Below, piece after piece: positions 25,586-33,603 of a stretch of 64,000 nt of DNA. Made by a program: the position numbers and the translations under genes. How positions within the stretch are numbered: position 1 is the first letter of the stretch; each line of letters starts with the position of its first letter. The stretch is from Alphaproteobacteria bacterium. GTDB taxonomy: Bacteria; Pseudomonadota; Alphaproteobacteria; Micropepsales; Micropepsaceae. The stretch lies in assembly GCA_009693985.1 (NCBI GenBank), contig SHWE01000001.1, positions 1-64,000 on the forward strand. Direction: 5' to 3'. The notes under the pieces were generated by a model that had not been told where the DNA came from, did not search any database, and saw only the letters and a program-made list of their open reading frames with translations.

Positions 25586-26806
25586 TCAAACGCCCTTGGG
25601 CAGTTCGCCCTTGAAGTTCTTGTCGTAGAACTCCGGCAGCATGCGCGACGGCACGCCGTTTTTCGCCATGTCCGCTTCCCAGTCCTTCTTCACCTCGGGG
25701 TCTTCCATCCAATAGGGAATGGCGGTGCCACCTTCGGTGATGTCCATGCCGGTGTAATCGATGTGCTTCTCGCCTGGCGGGCCGGGTTCGCGCCCCGGAT
25801 TGTGCGGGCCGAACCATGCCATCAGGCGCAAGGGTTCCTTGGAAACCCCGAAGTGCTGGTGATACCAGCGCGCGCCGCCGGGTGCCGCCGAGATCATGCC
25901 GACCGGCTCGTAATCGATGCGCTTGATCTGGTCCTCGTTGCCGTCCTTCCAGGGCGAGGTGCCGAGCCGTTCGGGCCAGGTGTGCGTGTAGCCCTTGCCC
26001 TTGATGCAGATGAGCACGGCGGCGGAGGTGTGCGCATGCGCCTTGGAATAGCGACCGTTCTCGTGCTGGCCGATCCAGAAATAGAAGCTGTTGCCGGTCA
26101 TGAACGGTTCGACGCGCCGGAAACCGGGCGAGCGGCGATTGTCGAGCGGCAGATCGCAATTCACCGCATCGGGCACGAAATTGGTCCGCCGCATGGCGAG
26201 CCCGCGCACGGGATCGGGCTCGACATCGTCATTATATTTGTAGAAATCGTCGGCGCCGGAGAAACGATCGCGGAACTGCATCGGGCAATCGAAGATCGCA
26301 TTCGTCGATTGCAGCGCGTTCATCGTCACCGGCGCGGTGGTGCCGGCCAGCAGCAGCGCAGGGCCCGAACCCGCATTGACGATGCGATGCCAGGCGTTGA
26401 GCGGAATCGAAAATAGCGAGCCGGCCTGCCACTCGAAAGTGTGGCGCTTGGTATCGCCCTCGAGCCAGACTTCGGTTGTGCCGCGCCCTTCCGCCACGAA
26501 GACGATCTTCTCATAGAGATGCTTCTCGGGGTTGAGTGCGCCGCGCCCCGGCACTTCCACCAGGTAGCAACCCCATTTCGTTTCCGTGCCGTGAAGCTGG
26601 ATATAAGTGCCGCGCCCACCGGTGCGTTTCCAGGGTTGCAACGGCAAATTGCGCACATTGCCGATGCCGATGTCGCGGAAACAGGGAATGCCTTCGGAAT
26701 CCATGAACAGATCGTAGGGCGTCTTCACGCGCCCCCATTTGCCGAGACCGGCGCGCTGCCCCGCTTTGGGCTCGTGCCAATGGGTTTTCGTCGCGACGTC
26801 GTGCAT
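25586..26806 (-). CDS. Bicupin protein, paralogue 2
   Basis: 406 residues from ATG 26806 (MHDVATKTHWHEP). It is closely similar to the 34900-36117 protein and more distantly to 13604-14806. Cupin 1 has NPEKHLYEKIVFVAEGRG and NAWHRIVNAG; cupin 2 has KAHAHTSAAVLICIKGKGYTHTW and ARWYHQHFGVS, so both metal sites look intact. It is transcribed away from the FAH hydrolase at 26932, with 125 bases between. That divergent arrangement suggests common regulation with the 26932-30501 operon. The reaction is not known; oxygenolytic ring attack is an inference from fold and neighbours. Confidence 0.8.
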   Translation of the reverse strand: MHDVATKTHWHEPKAGQRAGLGKWGRVKTPYDLFMDSEGIPCFRDIGIGNVRNLPLQPWKRTGGRGTYIQLHGTETKWGCYLVEVPGRGALNPEKHLYEKIVFVAEGRGTTEVWLEGDTKRHTFEWQAGSLFSIPLNAWHRIVNAGSGPALLLAGTTAPVTMNALQSTNAIFDCPMQFRDRFSGADDFYKYNDDVEPDPVRGLAMRRTNFVPDAVNCDLPLDNRRSPGFRRVEPFMTGNSFYFWIGQHENGRYSKAHAHTSAAVLICIKGKGYTHTWPERLGTSPWKDGNEDQIKRIDYEPVGMISAAPGGARWYHQHFGVSKEPLRLMAWFGPHNPGREPGPPGEKHIDYTGMDITEGGTAIPYWMEDPEVKKDWEADMAKNGVPSRMLPEFYDKNFKGELPKGV

Positions 26807-26931
26807 GGCGGTCTCGTTCTTTGGATATGGGTTGGGGCCAGAATAGCCATTGGGGCGGTTGCGTCAAACGCGCCGCCGATGGGCCTGGAACGGCGCTTGA
26901 CGGGAGGGCGTTTCCCGCTAATTTCGCGAGC

Positions 26932-27798
26932 ATGTCCGCTCTTCGCTTGGCCAGTTTCCGGTATCAAACCCGCGACCTCTATGGGGCGGTGACGGAAGGC
27001 GGCATCGTCGATCTTTCCAAGCGTCTGGGAGCGAAATATCCCGCGCTGATTGACCTCATCGCCGCTGGCGCCGTCGCCGAAGCGCGCAAGGCGGCCGATG
27101 CACCGGCCGACTACAGCCACGCCGATGTGACATTCCTGCGGCCGGTACCGAAGCCGGAAAAGATCATCTGCGTCGGCATCAATTATCCCGAGCGCGTGAC
27201 CGAATACAAAGACGGCCGCGAGCCGCCGAAATATCCGAACCTGTTCGTGCGCTTTCCCGACTCGCTGGTTGGCCATGAAGGCAAATTGGTGCGGCCCAAA
27301 GTGTCGGAGAAATTCGATTACGAGGGCGAGATCGTTCTGGTGATGGGGAAGACCTGCCGCCAAGTGCCCTATGACAAGGCGCTCTCGATGGTGTTCGGTA
27401 CCACGCTCGGCAATGAAGGAACGTTGCGCGACTGGTTGCGTCACGGCTCGCTGAACGTCACGCAAGGAAAAAATTTCGACGCATCGGGAAGCCTCGGGCC
27501 GTGGATCGTGCCGGCGGAAGACGTCGATCCCGGATCGAATCTGCATCTAATGACACGCGTGAACGGCGAGTTGCGGCAGGACGATCACACGGCGCGACTG
27601 ACCTGGAATTTCCCCTGGCTGATCGAATACATCACGAAATTCGCGACCCTGAAGCCGGGCGATCTCATTTTCACCGGCACGCCGGTCGGCGCCGGCGGCC
27701 ATCAGACGCCGCCCGCCTGGCTGAAGCCGGGCGATGTGCTGGAAGTCGAAGTGCCGGAAATCGGCGTGTTACGGAATGTCGTCATAGACGAAAAATAA
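26932..27798 (+). CDS. Fumarylacetoacetate hydrolase-fold enzyme 1
   Basis: ATG 26932 starts a 288-residue protein; a longer upstream frame has no support. The C-terminal FAH domain carries KIICVGINYPERV near residue 75, FDYEGEIVLVMGK near 125-137 (metal-binding Glu residues), GKNFDASGSLGPWIV near 180 and GDLIFTGTPVGAG near 245. Such enzymes cleave or hydrate acylpyruvates, for example fumarylpyruvate in the gentisate route or 2-hydroxyhepta-2,4-dienedioate. It begins a four-gene operon that contains a second FAH-fold enzyme. Confidence 0.88.
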   Translation: MSALRLASFRYQTRDLYGAVTEGGIVDLSKRLGAKYPALIDLIAAGAVAEARKAADAPADYSHADVTFLRPVPKPEKIICVGINYPERVTEYKDGREPPKYPNLFVRFPDSLVGHEGKLVRPKVSEKFDYEGEIVLVMGKTCRQVPYDKALSMVFGTTLGNEGTLRDWLRHGSLNVTQGKNFDASGSLGPWIVPAEDVDPGSNLHLMTRVNGELRQDDHTARLTWNFPWLIEYITKFATLKPGDLIFTGTPVGAGGHQTPPAWLKPGDVLEVEVPEIGVLRNVVIDEK

Positions 27799-27834
27799 AA
27801 GCACGCGTGAGTGACGCGGGCTAGGTGGGGAACG

Positions 27835-28833
27835 ATGGCCAAATTGAAGCTCTCCTTCGCGTGCGCGCTCTATGACCGCATGCAGCCGCTTTATACGGGC
27901 GAGGTCGAGCCCGACGGCATTGAGCTGAATTTCATGCCCATCGAGGAACCGCGGCCGATCTTCGACCGCATGTCTGGCGGTCAGGAATTCGACGTCGCCG
28001 AATATTCGTCTTCCGAATTCGTGCAGCGCTTCGCCAATAAGCAATGCCCGTTCGTCGCCTTGCCGGTATTTCCCTCACGCGCGTTTCGCCACGGCTTCAT
28101 CGCCATCAACAAGAAGTCCGGCATCACCAAGCCCAAGGATTTGGAGGGCAAGCGCGTCGGCGTGCCGCTCTACACGATGACGGCGGCGATCTTCATTCGC
28201 GGCCTTCTGCAACATGAATATGGCGTGGACTTCGAGAAGATCCATTGGGTGCAGGGCGCGGTGAACCATGCCGGCAGCCACGGCGATCCGCATGTGTTGC
28301 CGCTGTTGAAACCGATGAATGTCGAGCCGGCGCCGGGCGGGAAATCCCTCAGCGCTCTGATCGAACAGGGCATCGTCGATGCGACGCTCGGCACGTCGCT
28401 GCCGGAATCCATCCGCACCAATCCCGACATCGGGCGGCTGTTCCCGAATTATGTCGAACTGGAAAAGGAATATTACAAGCGCACCGGCATCTATCCGATC
28501 ATGCATCTGATCGCGATTCGCAAAGACATCTACGAGCGCTATCCGTTCGTCGCGACCAGCCTCTACAACGCCTTCGTCAAGGCAAAGCGGATCGCGCTGC
28601 GCAACATGTATAATCTGCGCGCGCTGCGCTACATGACGCCCTGGCTGATGCGCGACATCGACGAAATCTACGATGTCTTCAACGGCGATCCCTGGCCCTA
28701 TGGCGTCGAGCCTAACCGCCGCACGCTCGAAGCGCTCGTCACCTATTTGAAAGACCAACATTTGATCGCGGACGCCCCCAAGGTCGACGATCTGTTCGTG
28801 CCGTCCTATGGCGAGCCCGATTCCTGGTTCTAG
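27835..28833 (+). CDS. 4,5-dihydroxyphthalate decarboxylase-like protein
   Basis: ATG 27835 after GGTGGGGAACG gives 332 residues with no signal peptide. The sequence follows the family annotated as 4,5-dihydroxyphthalate decarboxylase, which has a periplasmic-binding-protein-like fold: SFACALYDRMQPLYTGEV at the N-terminus, FDVAEYSSSEFVQRFA near residue 50 and FRHGFIAINKKSGI near 85. LEGKRVGVPLYTMTAAIFIRG near 105-125 is also typical. In known phthalate pathways this enzyme removes one carboxyl to give protocatechuate, which the downstream LigAB would open. Cytoplasmic location and the nearby Rieske oxygenase support that role; a binding-protein function is the alternative. Confidence 0.78.
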   Translation: MAKLKLSFACALYDRMQPLYTGEVEPDGIELNFMPIEEPRPIFDRMSGGQEFDVAEYSSSEFVQRFANKQCPFVALPVFPSRAFRHGFIAINKKSGITKPKDLEGKRVGVPLYTMTAAIFIRGLLQHEYGVDFEKIHWVQGAVNHAGSHGDPHVLPLLKPMNVEPAPGGKSLSALIEQGIVDATLGTSLPESIRTNPDIGRLFPNYVELEKEYYKRTGIYPIMHLIAIRKDIYERYPFVATSLYNAFVKAKRIALRNMYNLRALRYMTPWLMRDIDEIYDVFNGDPWPYGVEPNRRTLEALVTYLKDQHLIADAPKVDDLFVPSYGEPDSWF

Positions 28834-28855
28834 AATTCCACTCGGAGATTTGCGC

Positions 28856-29656
28856 ATGTCGAAATTGAAAACTCTCATCAACGATCTGGTGATCGCTAAT
28901 CGCATCCTCGCCAATGAGGACGTGGTCGATGCCTATGGCCATGTCAGCGTGCGCCATCCCGACGATCCGAGCCGCTTCTTTCTCGCCCGTTCGCTGGCCC
29001 CGGAATTCATCACCCCCGCCGACATCATGGAATTCACGCTCGACGGCGTACCGGTCAAGAAGGGCGGGCCGTCGCCCTATCTCGAACGCTTCATCCATGG
29101 CGGCATCTTCGAAGCGCGGCCCGATGTCGTGGCGGTGGTGCATGCGCACGCGGAAGACACCCTTCCGTTCGGTCTGGTGGAAACGCCGATGCGCCCCGTG
29201 ATCCATTCAGGCAGCTTCATCGGCGCGAAGGTTCCGGTATGGGATATCGCCGACAAGTTCGGCGACACCAATTTGCTCGTCGCCAATGTCGAACAGGGCC
29301 AGGATTTGGCCAAAACGCTCGGGCCCAACAATGTCGCGCTGATGCGTGGGCACGGCTTTGCCTGTGCCGCGCGCTCGCTGATCGAAGTGGTGCGCATGTC
29401 GGTGTACCTGCCGCGCAATGCGCGCGCGCTGTCCGGCGCCAAGCAATTGGGCGGCGCGGTCAAATATCTCAGCCAGGGCGAGATCGACGCGCGCAATCGC
29501 GGCTATAGCCCCTATTCGGTCGAGACGTGGCGGGCCTGGCATTATTGGGCGACCAAAGCGGGCGTCGGCAATATGGTGACGCGCCCCGATACGAAGGTCG
29601 CGGTGTCGAAGAAGCCGGCGAAGAAATCGAAGACGGCGAAGGGCAAGAAAAAATGA
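28856..29656 (+). CDS. Class II aldolase/adducin-fold protein (possible dihydroxyphthalate decarboxylase)
   Basis: 266 residues from ATG 28856. The zinc site is clear: VVHAHAEDT near residue 95 (H-x-H), an acidic residue just before it and MRGHGFACAARSL near 165. NDLVIANRILANEDVVDAYGHVSVR at the N-terminus is the standard family opening. The C-terminus is a lysine-rich run of about 20 residues, odd for the family. The Arthrobacter 3,4-dihydroxyphthalate decarboxylase belongs to this fold, so it may decarboxylate a catechol acid. Alternatively it could be an aldolase for a cleavage product. It overlaps the next gene by four bases. Confidence 0.75.
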   Translation: MSKLKTLINDLVIANRILANEDVVDAYGHVSVRHPDDPSRFFLARSLAPEFITPADIMEFTLDGVPVKKGGPSPYLERFIHGGIFEARPDVVAVVHAHAEDTLPFGLVETPMRPVIHSGSFIGAKVPVWDIADKFGDTNLLVANVEQGQDLAKTLGPNNVALMRGHGFACAARSLIEVVRMSVYLPRNARALSGAKQLGGAVKYLSQGEIDARNRGYSPYSVETWRAWHYWATKAGVGNMVTRPDTKVAVSKKPAKKSKTAKGKKK

Positions 29657-30501
29657 AGCTCGCAAGCTATCTTATAGACGGCAACCCCGCCTTCGGTCTC
29701 GTTACCGATTTGGGCGTCATCACGCTGTCGGATCGCCTCAGAAAGCCGGCGATGACATTGCGCGAAGCGTTGGCCGACGGCGAAGCGTTCGACGAGATGC
29801 TGAAGCTCGCCAAGGGCGCGGAGCCCGACCACCCGCTCGAAGGGCTTCACTATCTTCCGACCATCACCGATCCGGGCAAGATCCTTTGCGTCGGCATCAA
29901 TTACCGCGCCCACGCCGCCGAGCACGGTCATGCCGCCGCGGAGAAGCCCAATATCTTCACCAAATTCACCGACTGCCTCGCCGCCCATAATGATGTGATG
30001 TGGCGGCCCAAGGCGTCGGCGTGCCTCGATTTCGAAGGCGAGCTGGTCGTCGTCATCGGCAAGGGCGGCCGGGCGATTCCAGCCGAAGACGCGCTGAGCC
30101 ACGTCGCAGGCTATACGTGTTTCTGCGACGGCTCGGTGCGCGACTTCATCAAGGTCTCGCTGATCACGGGAAAAAATTTCCCGATGACGAGTCCCTTGGG
30201 CCCGTGGATGGTGACCGCGGATGAAATCCCGGACCCGTCAAAGCTGACGCTGACGACGCGGCTGAACGGCGCGGTGATGCAACATTCCGGCGTGGACATG
30301 CTGATGCACGACGTGCCGGCGCTGATCGCCTATTGCTCGGCGTTCACGGAGTTGGCGCCGGGCGACATCATCGCCACCGGCACGCCGGAAGGCATCGGCG
30401 CGCGGCGAACGCCGCCGGTGTGGATGAAAGCCGGCGATGTGCTGGAAGTGGAAATCTCCAACATCGGCACGCTGCACTCGCGCATCATCGACGAGCCGTA
30501 A
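29653..30501 (+). CDS. Fumarylacetoacetate hydrolase-fold enzyme 2
   Basis: 282 residues; its ATG overlaps the previous TGA (ATGA). FAH-domain motifs are KILCVGINYRAHAAEHG near residue 77, LDFEGELVVVIGKGGRAI near 125, GKNFPMTSPLGPWMV near 170 and GDIIATGTPEGIGARR near 237. It is only moderately similar to the 26932 enzyme, so the two probably act on different acylpyruvate-type intermediates rather than being a fresh duplication. One of the two could serve a gentisate branch with the dioxygenase-like gene immediately downstream on the other strand. Confidence 0.88.
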   Translation: MKLASYLIDGNPAFGLVTDLGVITLSDRLRKPAMTLREALADGEAFDEMLKLAKGAEPDHPLEGLHYLPTITDPGKILCVGINYRAHAAEHGHAAAEKPNIFTKFTDCLAAHNDVMWRPKASACLDFEGELVVVIGKGGRAIPAEDALSHVAGYTCFCDGSVRDFIKVSLITGKNFPMTSPLGPWMVTADEIPDPSKLTLTTRLNGAVMQHSGVDMLMHDVPALIAYCSAFTELAPGDIIATGTPEGIGARRTPPVWMKAGDVLEVEISNIGTLHSRIIDEP

Positions 30502-30506
30502 CCTCT

Positions 30507-30558
30507 TCTTCCCTCCCCCCTTGTGGGGGAAGGTGTCGCGAAGCGACGGAAGGGGGGA
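30507..30558. repeat. G/C-run intergenic repeat at convergent gene ends, copy A
   Basis: The element has CTTCCCTCCCCCC, TTGTGGGGGAAGGTG, a short variable hairpin (TCGCGAAGCGA) and CGGAAGGGGGG. A second copy with the same order lies at 61213-61259. Both fill the space between two converging stop codons, so they could double as bidirectional terminators. Confidence 0.7.
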
Positions 30559-31776
30559 TTACTGCACGATCTGGGTGATCGAGCCGTCGGCGTTCTTGCC
30601 CTGCGAACGATATTGCCCGAGCGCCGTCAGCAAAGCCTTGTCCGACACCGTGTAGAGCACCGCGTCGTTCTTGCCGGTGTTGACGTGACGGCGCCACAGG
30701 AAGTTCGGCACCGCCATGATGTCGTTCTTCACCCAATCGAAGCGCTGACCGCCGATCTCCGAGAAGCCTTCGCCTTCCAACACCACGATGAAGGTGGAAC
30801 AGGTCTCGCGCTTAAAGCCGGTTTCTTCGCCCGGCCGCAAGCTTTGCGCGCAATAATCGAGCGAGGCGAAGACCGGCCCACCGGTGACCGGATTGACGAA
30901 TTGCATCTTGATGCCTTCGAATGGATCGCCCTTCTCACCGCGAAGCGCGCGCAACGTATCCATCACATCGACGCCCTTGTAGTGGAACATCGGCGAGGTG
31001 TTTTGGCCCCAGCCGCGCTGGTTCGGCGCGAACACGGGCTTCAACCCGCCATGACCGTACATGCGCGTCGAATGGCCGTCGGAATGAACCGCCGGCTGCG
31101 ATTTCGCGTTCGACTTCGCGGCATCCTGCGCCGCGATATAACCCTGATCGACCCACACGGCATCCAGATATTCCATCAGCGGCCAATCCAGCATGTCGAT
31201 CCAGATCATCGGATCCGGATCGTCATTGCCGTGATCGTGCCAGGTGCCGTTCGGCGTGAACACGATGTCGCCGCGGCGGCATTCGCAGCGCTCGCCTTCG
31301 ACATTGGTATAGCCGCCTCTGTCCGACAGGATCGTGCGGCTGGCGTTCGGGCTGTGCACATGGGCGGGCGCGACGTCGCCATGATTGTAGATGGCGATGG
31401 CGCAGCGGATCGTGTTGGTGATCTGCAAGCGTCCACCGAGTCCCGGATTGGTGAGCAGGATGCCCTGACGGTCGGTGCGCTCCAAGAGCTCGCCTTTGGC
31501 CTCGCCGGCGATTTCAGAGATCTTCTGCAAGTAAGGATAGATTTCGCTCCAGCGCCAGCGATGCGCCAGCATCTTCATCTGGTTCGCCGCGACGCGCCCC
31601 TTGGCAAGCTCGCCGGCGCCCGACTCCCCGCCCATATCCACGAACCACGGCCGCTGCGCCGGGGAATTCGCCTGCGTGCGAATCCAGGCGTTCAGCTTCG
31701 CGGTTTCGGTGTTGAGCTGGTCGAGCTGCTCGGCCGGGCTCGCCTTCTTCTGGGCCGGGTTCGTCACGACGGTCAT
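30559..31776 (-). CDS. Gentisate 1,2-dioxygenase-like bicupin
   Basis: ATG 31776 with GAGGAG upstream gives 405 residues. The N-terminal cupin has APAHVHSPNASRTILSDRGGYTNVEGERCECRRGD and TPNGTWHDHGN, the H-x-H and W-H-D-H-G pattern of gentisate and related salicylate dioxygenases. The C-terminal cupin is degenerate (ETGFKRETCSTFIVVLEGEG). The expected reaction is oxygenolytic opening of gentisate or a hydroxylated analogue to maleylpyruvate, which the nearby FAH-fold enzymes could process after isomerisation. It is preceded by a perfect FNR-type box at 31839. Substrate specificity is uncertain. Confidence 0.8.
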   Translation of the reverse strand: MTVVTNPAQKKASPAEQLDQLNTETAKLNAWIRTQANSPAQRPWFVDMGGESGAGELAKGRVAANQMKMLAHRWRWSEIYPYLQKISEIAGEAKGELLERTDRQGILLTNPGLGGRLQITNTIRCAIAIYNHGDVAPAHVHSPNASRTILSDRGGYTNVEGERCECRRGDIVFTPNGTWHDHGNDDPDPMIWIDMLDWPLMEYLDAVWVDQGYIAAQDAAKSNAKSQPAVHSDGHSTRMYGHGGLKPVFAPNQRGWGQNTSPMFHYKGVDVMDTLRALRGEKGDPFEGIKMQFVNPVTGGPVFASLDYCAQSLRPGEETGFKRETCSTFIVVLEGEGFSEIGGQRFDWVKNDIMAVPNFLWRRHVNTGKNDAVLYTVSDKALLTALGQYRSQGKNADGSITQIVQ

Positions 31777-31838
31777 TGACTGCTCCTCACAAGGCTTTGC
31801 CATCAAATATAATGCTGCCAGAAACTTAGCAAACGGGG

Positions 31839-31852
31839 TTGATCGAGATCAA
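31839..31852 (-). promoter_or_regulatory. Perfect FNR/Anr/FixK-type box
   Basis: TTGAT-CGAG-ATCAA is an exact match to the TTGAT-N4-ATCAA consensus, centred about 70 bases upstream of the gentisate-dioxygenase-like start (31776). An AT-rich -10-like TATATT/ATTATA sequence lies 33-37 bases further toward the gene, close to class II spacing. It also lies 15 bases beyond the stop of the upstream hydrolase (31867). Confidence 0.6.
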
Positions 31853-31866
31853 TAAACCGCAATGTT

Positions 31867-32652
31867 TCAGCCAGCTTTAAGCAGGAAATCCTTGAGCGTC
31901 TTGGTAAAGAATTGGGGCTGTTCGAGATTGGAAATGTGCCCGGCGCCCGGCACCTCGATAAAGGCGGAACCCGCAACGCCAGTGTGCAGCGCCTTGGTGC
32001 CGGGAAGCGCCGCGTCCTTGCCGCCGCAGATGAATAGCGTGGGCGTCGTGATCGCGCCGAGACCGGGACGCAAATCGAAATCGGAGAGCGCATAGGCGCA
32101 GCCGACGAAGCCCGCGACCGGCGTGGTGCGGATCATCTGGCGCACCTTGTTGGCGGTGGCCGGATTGGCGGCAAGGTACTCCGCCGGGAACCAGCGGCCG
32201 AGGGTGGGTTCGACCAGCGCCGCGATACCCTTGTCGCGGGCAAGCGCGATACGCTCCTCCCATTGCTGGGCCGATTGCGGCGTCGAGGCGGGCCCGCAAT
32301 CGCACGGCACCAGGCGGTCCACGCGGCCAGGATGTTTCTCGGCCAGCGCGACGGCGGTCATGCCGCCCATCGAGAGACCGACGAAATGGGCGCGCGCGAT
32401 GTTGAGCGCGTCATAGAGCCCGATCACGTCGGCGACCAGCGTGTCGAAATTGTAGCGCCCGTCCGGCGCGTCGGTCTTGCCGTGGCCACGCTGGTCGTAG
32501 CGCAGCACGCGGAAATCCTTGGCGAGGGCCGCGGCCTGGTCGTCCCACATCGAAAGATTGGTCGCGAGCGAGTTGGAGAACACGACCCAGGGCGCGCCCT
32601 CTCTGCCGTCGATCTCGCAATTGAACGTGATTCCGTTGGCTTTGACTTTCAT
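31867..32652 (-). CDS. 3-oxoadipate enol-lactonase-like alpha/beta hydrolase (PcaD type)
   Basis: ATG 32652 with GAGG upstream gives 261 residues. PcaD features are GAPWVVFSNSLATNLSMWDDQ near residue 20-35, RYDQRGHGKTDAPDGRYNFDTL near 55-70, the nucleophile elbow FVGLSMGGM near 95, and the catalytic His in PGAGHISNLEQP near 240. The reference reaction is hydrolysis of 3-oxoadipate enol-lactone, but no pcaC or pcaB gene is present. A different lactone is therefore likely. Eight bases separate it from the upstream hydrolase gene. Confidence 0.82.
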   Translation of the reverse strand: MKVKANGITFNCEIDGREGAPWVVFSNSLATNLSMWDDQAAALAKDFRVLRYDQRGHGKTDAPDGRYNFDTLVADVIGLYDALNIARAHFVGLSMGGMTAVALAEKHPGRVDRLVPCDCGPASTPQSAQQWEERIALARDKGIAALVEPTLGRWFPAEYLAANPATANKVRQMIRTTPVAGFVGCAYALSDFDLRPGLGAITTPTLFICGGKDAALPGTKALHTGVAGSAFIEVPGAGHISNLEQPQFFTKTLKDFLLKAG

Positions 32653-32660
32653 GGGGCGCC

Positions 32661-33437
32661 TCAGACTTTCCAAAAATCTTTCAGCAGAGCGAGCATAGCG
32701 GCGGGCGATGTCGTCGGCATGAAATGGCCGGCATCGATGGTTTCGAAACGCGCGCCCGGAATCTGTTTGGCGATGGCCTCGGTGACGGCGACCGCGCGGA
32801 TGAAATCCTGGCGGCCGGCGATCACCAGCGTCGGACAGGCGATGGTCGAAAGCAGACTCATCATGTTGGTGCGCGCCATCATGCGGAAGGCAAGCCCGAA
32901 GCCGACGGGATCGTTGGCGAGATAACGCCCGCGATAATTCTCGTAAGTCTCGCGATCCGACAATTTCGGCGGATAGGATTTGTCGAGCATGCCCGGAAGG
33001 ATCGCGCGAATGCCTTCGGCTTCCGCCTTGGCCGCGACGCTATTGAGCGCATCGGCGCGGGACGGATCGACGCCGGGCGCCGGGTTGCAGAAGACGAGGG
33101 ACGCCACCTTGCCGGGCGCACGCTTGTTGAATTCGAGCGCCTGCATGGAAGAGGCGGCCAGCGAGACGATATGGAAGGGCGGCGGCAAACCGGCGGCGGC
33201 GATCAGCGCTTCCAGATCATCAACCAGCGTTTCGATGCTGTATTGCGCGCGAACCTTTTCGCTCAAGCCGAAGCCGCGCTGGTCGTAGCGCAAGACCCGC
33301 ATCTTCCCGGTCAGGCCCGGAACCACGCCGTCCCAAGAATCGAGCGAGCCGCCGATTTCGTGCAGGAAGATCGCGGCCGGGCCGTTCCCTTCCACTTTGT
33401 AATGAAAGCTGGCGCCGTTTGCTGTTGTCCAAGGCAA
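32661..33437 (-). CDS. Second PcaD-like alpha/beta hydrolase
   Basis: 258 residues from ATG 33437. Motifs are FLHEIGGSLDSWDGVVPGL near residue 25, RYDQRGFGLSEKV near 50, the elbow region HIVSLAASSMQALEF near 90 (an S-x-x-S arrangement rather than G-x-S-x-G) and the terminal DAGHFMPTTSPAAM with the His. The changed elbow is unusual and may lower or alter activity. It forms a tandem with the next hydrolase and follows the Rieske gene on the same strand across a 166-base repeat-containing gap. Confidence 0.8.
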   Translation of the reverse strand: MPWTTANGASFHYKVEGNGPAAIFLHEIGGSLDSWDGVVPGLTGKMRVLRYDQRGFGLSEKVRAQYSIETLVDDLEALIAAAGLPPPFHIVSLAASSMQALEFNKRAPGKVASLVFCNPAPGVDPSRADALNSVAAKAEAEGIRAILPGMLDKSYPPKLSDRETYENYRGRYLANDPVGFGLAFRMMARTNMMSLLSTIACPTLVIAGRQDFIRAVAVTEAIAKQIPGARFETIDAGHFMPTTSPAAMLALLKDFWKV

Positions 33438-33483
33438 AGCTACTGCTCCCCGAAAATGTTGAAACCAACTCTATAGACATGTC

Positions 33484-33603
33484 ATGGCCCGCAAAAGCTA
33501 GCCATCCAGGCGAAGACGGGCTTGATCTGCGCATGGACATGCGCCGGATGGATGGCGTCCCCGCGAAGGCGGGGATCAAGTCGGGCCATGACATTCCTGA
33601 AAA
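33484..33603. repeat. Intergenic palindromic repeat within the Rieske-hydrolase gap
   Basis: The element opens with ATGGCCCG and closes with CGGGCCATGACAT, and carries a CCCCGCGAAGGCGGGG hairpin near 33560-33575 and GCCATCCAG/CCGGATGG segments. It is related to the repeat at 25016-25119. It may end or attenuate the bicupin-Rieske transcript ahead of the two hydrolase genes. Confidence 0.55.
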
